Below are positions 59,674-64,000 of a DNA stretch of 64,000 nt, piece by piece. Made by a program: the position numbers and the translations under genes. The notes beneath the pieces are model-generated. The model ran no database searches. It saw only the letters and a program-made list of their open reading frames with translations, and was not told the origin of the DNA. Position 1 is the first letter of the stretch; every line of letters begins with the position of its first letter. The stretch is from an uncultured Aliiroseovarius sp. (GTDB taxonomy: Bacteria; Pseudomonadota; Alphaproteobacteria; Rhodobacterales; Rhodobacteraceae), in the NCBI RefSeq assembly GCF_947492455.1, contig NZ_CANLNB010000001.1, forward strand, positions 62,001 to 126,000, in the 5' to 3' direction.

Positions 59674-60786
59674 TTATTCCGCGGCCAATTCGCCGGCGGG
59701 AACCGCAACGGCGTTGTGCACGTCATATTCCAGCGTCATGTCCTGACCCGAATGGTCATCGAATGACTGGCCGTGGTTGGGGATCGCAACCTTCAGCTCT
59801 TTCCCGCCATCGCCTTCCATGAAGATGTTGAAGGAATTGCCTTCAAATTCTTCGTGGTTGACCTTGGCAGTGACAAAGTGATCGCCCTGCGTGCCGGTCG
59901 GGGCCAGCGAAAGGGCTTCTGGACGGATGAACATCATCGCATCGTCGCCCACGTTCATCTTGCCCTGATTGGCGGTCGAGATCCGCGACAGCAGATCCCC
60001 CGAACGGTTGGTGCGGATCAGAGCCTGGTCGCCACGCACTTCCAACACCTTGCCGCGGAAGACGTTGTTTTCGCCCACGAAGCTGGCCGCAAAGGCCGTC
60101 GCCGGATCGTTGTAGATGGTCTTACCATCCGCGATTTGGTCGATCACACCGGCACGCATCACGGCGATGTCGTCCGACATGGTCAGCGCCTCACCCTGGT
60201 CGTGGGTGATGTAGATGAATGTAATGCCAACGCGCTTCTGAATTTCGCGAAGCTCGGTCCGCATGTGTTGGCGCAGCTTCAGGTCAAGCGCGGACAAAGG
60301 TTCGTCCAGCAACAGAACGTCCGGTTCTGCACAGAGCGCTCGGGCAATGGCCACACGCTGACGCTGACCACCTGACAATTCGCTGGGCAGTTTGTCGCCC
60401 TGACCGGGCAGCGCGATCATGTCCAGCAGTTCGTCCGCACGCTTGCGGCGATCGCGTGCGGATGCGCCTGCGATCTCCATCGAGAAGGTGATGTTTTCCC
60501 AGACTTTCATAAGGGGGAACAACGCAAGGTTCTGGAAGATCAGCGCGGTCGGGCGCTTGTTCGGTCCAATGCCCTTCATGTTGTTTCCACCAATCAACAC
60601 ATTACCTTCGCTGGGCTCAAGAAAGCCCGAAACGGCGCGCAGGATCGTGGTCTTGCCACAGCCCGACGGCCCAAGGAACGAGAAGAAGTCGCCCCCTTTG
60701 ATGTGCACATTCGCGTCGCGCACCGCGACGAAATCTCCAAAGCGGATCCAGAGGTTTTCAAGATCGACGCCTACTCCGGCACTCAT
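59674..60786 (-). CDS. PotA-like ABC ATPase
   Basis: I choose the ATG at 60786 (MSAGVGVDLENLWIRFGD, 370 residues) because GGGGAGA lies 7 bases before it; an in-frame GTG at 60816 is weaker. Walker A GPSGCGKTTILRA, Q-loop LFPLMKVWENI, signature LSGGQRQRVAIARAL and Walker B VLLLDEPLSALD are all present. A TOBE domain (about 290-360) follows. It powers import of polyamine-like substrates with the two permeases. Confidence 0.94.
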   Translation of the reverse strand: MSAGVGVDLENLWIRFGDFVAVRDANVHIKGGDFFSFLGPSGCGKTTILRAVSGFLEPSEGNVLIGGNNMKGIGPNKRPTALIFQNLALFPLMKVWENITFSMEIAGASARDRRKRADELLDMIALPGQGDKLPSELSGGQRQRVAIARALCAEPDVLLLDEPLSALDLKLRQHMRTELREIQKRVGITFIYITHDQGEALTMSDDIAVMRAGVIDQIADGKTIYNDPATAFAASFVGENNVFRGKVLEVRGDQALIRTNRSGDLLSRISTANQGKMNVGDDAMMFIRPEALSLAPTGTQGDHFVTAKVNHEEFEGNSFNIFMEGDGGKELKVAIPNHGQSFDDHSGQDMTLEYDVHNAVAVPAGELAAE

Positions 60787-60913
60787 ATGGTTTCTCCCCA
60801 TAAACGGGCCGCTCACGCGCTGATCTCAGGCGTGCGACCGTGTTTCCAGACGTTTCAGTCAGTTTGGTGTGGCGCCCCCATCCGGTGACGGGGACGCGCA
60901 GTTTTCAAGTCGC

Positions 60914-62047
60914 TTAGGCGCTCTTGAACTTGTTGACGAACTCGGTCCGCACATCTGCATACCAAGGCGCTTCAGCAGGCCACGGGTTCAGGTTGGCCAG
61001 ACTGTCACCCGGATAGGCTTCCGAGAAGTTCTTCTTATAGGTGTCACCCGAATAGGTGTCGGCACCCAGCACCGGCGAGTTATAGCCGTGGCTGTCAATC
61101 GCGACACCAGCCGGTTCCTGACGATAGGCATATTCGATGAAGGCATAGACTTGCTCTTCATTCGTTGCGCCGACCGGCATCGACATACCGTCGACCCATG
61201 CCATCGCGCCCTCGACCGGAGCCTGATAGTGCACCGGCTCGCCTGCCGATTTCAGGGCCAGCGGCGGACCATCCCAAGTCTGACCGACCACAACGCCTTC
61301 ATTCAGAAGACCGTTCTTCTGGGTGTCAGCGTCGTTCCAGATCAGCTTGATGCGCGACTTGCGTGCGACACACCAGTCGGTGATCTGGCCCCATACCTTA
61401 CGCATGGTCTCTTCGTCGTTATAGGCAGCCCAGACCGAGCCCGGCTCCATCTCGCCAGCACGTTCCATGTACAGACCGGCACCCAGCATCATCGAGTGGG
61501 CACGGCCCATGGTCTTGCCAGCGTTTTCTTCCGACCAGACGTCGCCATAGCTGGGTGCATCCCCTGCCGGCAGCCACTTATCGGTACGATAGGCAATGCC
61601 TTCGGTACCCCAGATGTGCGGCAGCCAGTGCGCACCGCCACCGGCAAAGTTCCATGCATCGGTGCCGATCTTGGCCATCGCCGGGTTCACCGCATCGATG
61701 TTCACTTTCGACAGGTCGAACGGCTTCAGAAGCTCAAGCGGCTCCCACTGCAGCGACCGGTTGTTGGTCGGCGACACGATGTCGAAGCCCTGACCCTTGG
61801 TCGCCTTCATCTTGTTGATGATTTCTTCGTTCGACCCAATGCCGGTGTAGTTCACCTTAATGCCGGTCTCAGCCTCGAAGCCCGCGATGAACTCGGGCGG
61901 CAGATAGTCCGACCACATCAGGATGTTGATTTCACCCGAGGACGCCAGCGCGTTCTTCACGTAAAGCGGCGTCGCCAGTGCGGCGGCACCCATCGTGGTC
62001 GCGCCTTTCAGCACGGAACGACGGCTGAACTTGTTCTCTGTTGTCAT
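60914..62047 (-). CDS. PotD-like periplasmic substrate-binding protein (Tat signal)
   Basis: The 377-residue protein starts at the ATG at 62047 (MTTENKFSRRSVLKGATTMG). The twin-arginine motif SRRSVLKG and the following hydrophobic stretch suggest Tat export, ending near NALASSG. The body has the polyamine-binding fold: NILMWSDYLPPEFIAGFEAE, then VSPTNNRSLQWEPLELLKPF and VPVGAT-like MSMPVGATNEEQVYAFIEYA. A longer frame to 62188 would bury the signal. First gene of the four-gene importer operon, 127 bases before potA. Confidence 0.92.
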   Translation of the reverse strand: MTTENKFSRRSVLKGATTMGAAALATPLYVKNALASSGEINILMWSDYLPPEFIAGFEAETGIKVNYTGIGSNEEIINKMKATKGQGFDIVSPTNNRSLQWEPLELLKPFDLSKVNIDAVNPAMAKIGTDAWNFAGGGAHWLPHIWGTEGIAYRTDKWLPAGDAPSYGDVWSEENAGKTMGRAHSMMLGAGLYMERAGEMEPGSVWAAYNDEETMRKVWGQITDWCVARKSRIKLIWNDADTQKNGLLNEGVVVGQTWDGPPLALKSAGEPVHYQAPVEGAMAWVDGMSMPVGATNEEQVYAFIEYAYRQEPAGVAIDSHGYNSPVLGADTYSGDTYKKNFSEAYPGDSLANLNPWPAEAPWYADVRTEFVNKFKSA

Positions 62048-62379
62048 TGTATTCTCCCGTTGGTTTTTTAGTTTTTGTCTTGCGATAGTTTTTTTCATTA
62101 TCCAGCGCACCAATAGCGCCAGGTTATATCGCTTGTTCGGTCCAGTTTTGTAACACCACATTGGCTTCTGGACACAGATCGAGCACAAATCCTCAAAAAT
62201 TGGGCCTTAGGCGTGGATTTCTCCTTTTTCTTTCAAGCCTCTATGCATCAAGGCGCAATCTGGATACATCAGCACCCGGGTTCTCGATTTCATTGGACCG
62301 ACTCCTCGGCCACCTGAGGAAGTGAACGACCTGAAAGGGTCTTGTGTCAACTACTTAGGCCCGTTGCCTCGAATCTCGC
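62048..62379. other. 332-base intergenic region upstream of the PotD-like gene
   Basis: It separates two minus-strand genes. GGGAGAATACA immediately before the PotD start is its ribosome site. The remainder is moderately A/T-rich and holds the operon promoter, but I see no clear operator, ORF or RNA structure. Confidence 0.5.
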
Positions 62380-63219
62380 TCATATCGACAGACCAATCAG
62401 GGCAACGCCACCTGCCATCAGAACCGCTGCCAGCAGGCGGCGCTGCCAGTTGCCTTCTCCCAAAAAAACAAAGCCAATCAGTGCCGCAAAAATGACCGAG
62501 GTTTCACGTAAGGCCGAGACTGCGCCCAGCGGAGCGAAGTTCTTAGCGTACAGGACCAACCCATAGGCGGTCATCGACACCATGCCGCCCAGAATACCGA
62601 TCATCCATGTGCGGCGCGGCAAGGCGCGCATGGCATTCCCACGGCGCGCGGCCACGAAACCCGTGATGAAGATATGCAGCACCGAATGCCACGCCCAGTA
62701 AGACAATGTGTTGCCAGACAGGCGTACGCCGACCCCATCCACCAGCGAATAGCCCGAGATGCAGACCCCAGTGCCAAGGGCAAAGAAAAGCGCAGCCCGA
62801 CCAACCCCGTGCCGAAGTGCTGCCCAGCTGGACACCTGAATGGCCACCGCAATCAGCGCGATGCCAAACCAGGCCTGTGCAGGAAGGATTTCGCCTACGA
62901 ACAGCATGGCCCAAAGCGAGACCAGCGCGGGGACAATGCCACGCGCAATGGGGTAAACGACGCTGAGGTCACCGTGCTTATAGGCCTGACCCAGCATGTA
63001 GAAATAGCCAAAGTGGATCACTGTGGAGGCAATCAAGTAGGGCCAGCTTTCCGCCGCAGGCAAGGGCAGCAACGCCACCATCACCAAGCCGGGAATCACA
63101 TGACCCAGCGCCACCAATCCCAGTGTGGCCGTCCGATCCCCCGCCGTTTTCACGATGGTGTTCCATGTGGCGTGCAGCATTGCCGCCGACAGGATGATCA
63201 GGACGATGCCCGTGGTCAT
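62380..63219 (-). CDS. EamA/DMT family transporter
   Basis: The 279-residue protein has ten hydrophobic spans in two EamA halves. It starts MTTGIVLIILSAAMLHATWN and has YPIARGIVPALVSLWAMLFV, quoted as YPIARGIVPALV, and SALRETSVIFAALIGFVFLG, the typical DMT repeat ends. It exports or imports small metabolites; the substrate is unknown. It follows the alcohol dehydrogenase by 4 bases and is probably in the same transcript. Confidence 0.9.
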   Translation of the reverse strand: MTTGIVLIILSAAMLHATWNTIVKTAGDRTATLGLVALGHVIPGLVMVALLPLPAAESWPYLIASTVIHFGYFYMLGQAYKHGDLSVVYPIARGIVPALVSLWAMLFVGEILPAQAWFGIALIAVAIQVSSWAALRHGVGRAALFFALGTGVCISGYSLVDGVGVRLSGNTLSYWAWHSVLHIFITGFVAARRGNAMRALPRRTWMIGILGGMVSMTAYGLVLYAKNFAPLGAVSALRETSVIFAALIGFVFLGEGNWQRRLLAAVLMAGGVALIGLSI

Positions 63220-63223
63220 TGGG

Positions 63224-64000
63224 TCAGATCACATCTTCAAAGAGTTGCCGCAGGTTTTCACGCGTCAGTTCGACCGGGTTGCCGCCGCAGCTGGGATCCT
63301 TGATGGCCCCTTCCACCAGAGCATCCATCTGATCCGCGCTCACGCCCATCTCGGACAGTTTGCGCGGGATTTCGAAGCTGTCATTGAAGTCTTGCACGAA
63401 GCTTTGGAAGCCTTTGAAGCCGCCCTTGATGCCCAGATAACCCGCCGCACGATCGAACCGATCTGCGATCTCAGCGGCATTGAACTCCAACACCGCTGGC
63501 ATGCAGACTGCATTCGTCGTGCCGTGGTGCGTGTTGAAGATCGCGCCCACCGGGTGTGACAACGCATGGATTGCGCCCAAGCCCTTCTGGAAAGCCGTCG
63601 CGCCCATTGCAGCTGCGGACATCATGTTTGCCCGTGCCTCAAGGTCGGTGCCATCCGCATAGGCGCGCGGCAAATAGTCGATGACCAAACGCATGCCTTC
63701 CAGCGCAATGCCTTGGCTCATCGGGTGATAATGCGGGCTGCTGAATGCCTCGACGCAATGCGCAAACGCATCCAGACCGGTGCCTGCGGTGATGAACTTG
63801 GGCATGCCCATGGTCAGCTCGGGGTCGGCAATCACGACGGTCGGCAGAACCTTCGGGTGGAAGATGATCTTCTTCTCATGCGTGACCGAGTTGGTGATGA
63901 TCGAGGCGCGCCCGACCTCGGATCCCGTCCCCGCCGTGGTCGGCACCGCGATGATCGGCGCAATCGCGTCGGCATCCGCGCGGGTCCACCAATCGCCAAT
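63224..64000 (-). CDS. Iron-containing alcohol dehydrogenase (5' end outside window)
   Basis: The gene runs off the right edge; 258 C-terminal residues are present, beginning in frame IGDWWTRADADAIAPIIAVP. It has the NAD-binding-region PTTAGTGSEVG and iron-ligand segments GLDAFAHCVEAF (Asp and His), ALSHPVGAIFNTHHG (His ligands), and a conserved final LTRENLRQLFEDV. Members oxidise primary alcohols or reduce aldehydes with an Fe(II) site. The substrate is not determined. A GTG at 63946 is internal and not the start. Confidence 0.93.
   Translation of the reverse strand: MGDWWTRADADAIAPIIAVPTTAGTGSEVGRASIITNSVTHEKKIIFHPKVLPTVVIADPELTMGMPKFITAGTGLDAFAHCVEAFSSPHYHPMSQGIALEGMRLVIDYLPRAYADGTDLEARANMMSAAAMGATAFQKGLGAIHALSHPVGAIFNTHHGTTNAVCMPAVLEFNAAEIADRFDRAAGYLGIKGGFKGFQSFVQDFNDSFEIPRKLSEMGVSADQMDALVEGAIKDPSCGGNPVELTRENLRQLFEDVI

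Overview
The window looks like a chromosomal segment of an alphaproteobacterium of the Rhodobacterales (Roseobacter group). The support is GC-rich coding with strong GGAG ribosome sites, DUF1013/TrcR and COQ9 genes, an aerobic-type CobN under a cobalamin riboswitch, PHA synthase and depolymerase, and the YjbF/YjbH exopolysaccharide pair. I see no prophage, IS element, CRISPR array or rRNA operon. One tRNA-Arg(ACG) is present. Species assignment is not possible from this alone.

Layout. 1-1.3 kb: edge of a multi-pass membrane protein gene with an ATTC-N8-GAAT operator-like repeat, then a small lipoprotein. 1.3-7.0 kb: cobW, a GNAT gene and cobN, preceded by a clear cobalamin riboswitch. 7.2-12.5 kb: smc, a YbjN-like secreted protein and a lytic transglycosylase. 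12.5-14.7 kb: a second B12 operon (DUF1636, cobC, cbiB) with no riboswitch that I can see. 14.9-19.7 kb: a lone atypical receiver, a tightly coupled HAD phosphatase / ornithine cyclodeaminase-like / PhyH operon, rpsU, COQ9 and a quinone oxidoreductase. 19.7-21.3 kb: a decayed sulfotransferase remnant, an unrecognised secreted protein and RNase T2. 21.4-32.3 kb: trcR, a soluble hybrid histidine kinase, yaaA, recQ with two HRDC-like domains, yggT, a thioesterase-like gene, an MFS carrier, mepA, a phytase-like esterase and a YhhQ queuosine-precursor transporter.

32.25-32.94 kb: a structured leader or small RNA with a 12-nt Shine-Dalgarno, a 13-codon ORF, a distal anti-Shine-Dalgarno copy and an intrinsic terminator, placed just before arfB, a ribosome-rescue hydrolase. 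I consider this the most interesting undescribed element here. 33.0-35.2 kb: a class-III PLP enzyme resembling the phospholyases (ETNPPL/PHYKPL) translationally coupled to an APH-fold kinase, a likely kinase plus phospholyase catabolic module. 35.5-38.6 kb: a lower-GC acyltransferase, then pncB and pncA. 38.9-41.8 kb: an RTX beta-propeller-like protein with a TTAA-N7-TTAA (CtrA-type) box upstream, and a DUF2793 protein.

42-48.8 kb looks like an exopolysaccharide/envelope region: ugd (UDP-glucuronate supply), a CAP-domain protein, four tandem near-identical small secreted proteins each with its own terminator, and convergent yjbF-yjbH. The four small proteins occupy the place of YjbE/GfcA in a yjbEFGH-type system. 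49-57.4 kb: an acyl-CoA dehydrogenase, a CaiB-type CoA transferase, tRNA-Arg, glycerate 2-kinase, phaC-phaZ, a MarR regulator with a near-perfect palindromic operator facing yceI and a cytochrome b561. 57.5-62.0 kb: a polyamine-type ABC importer whose PotC-like permease carries an unusual C-terminal extension. 62.4-64 kb: an EamA carrier and an iron-dependent alcohol dehydrogenase cut by the window edge.
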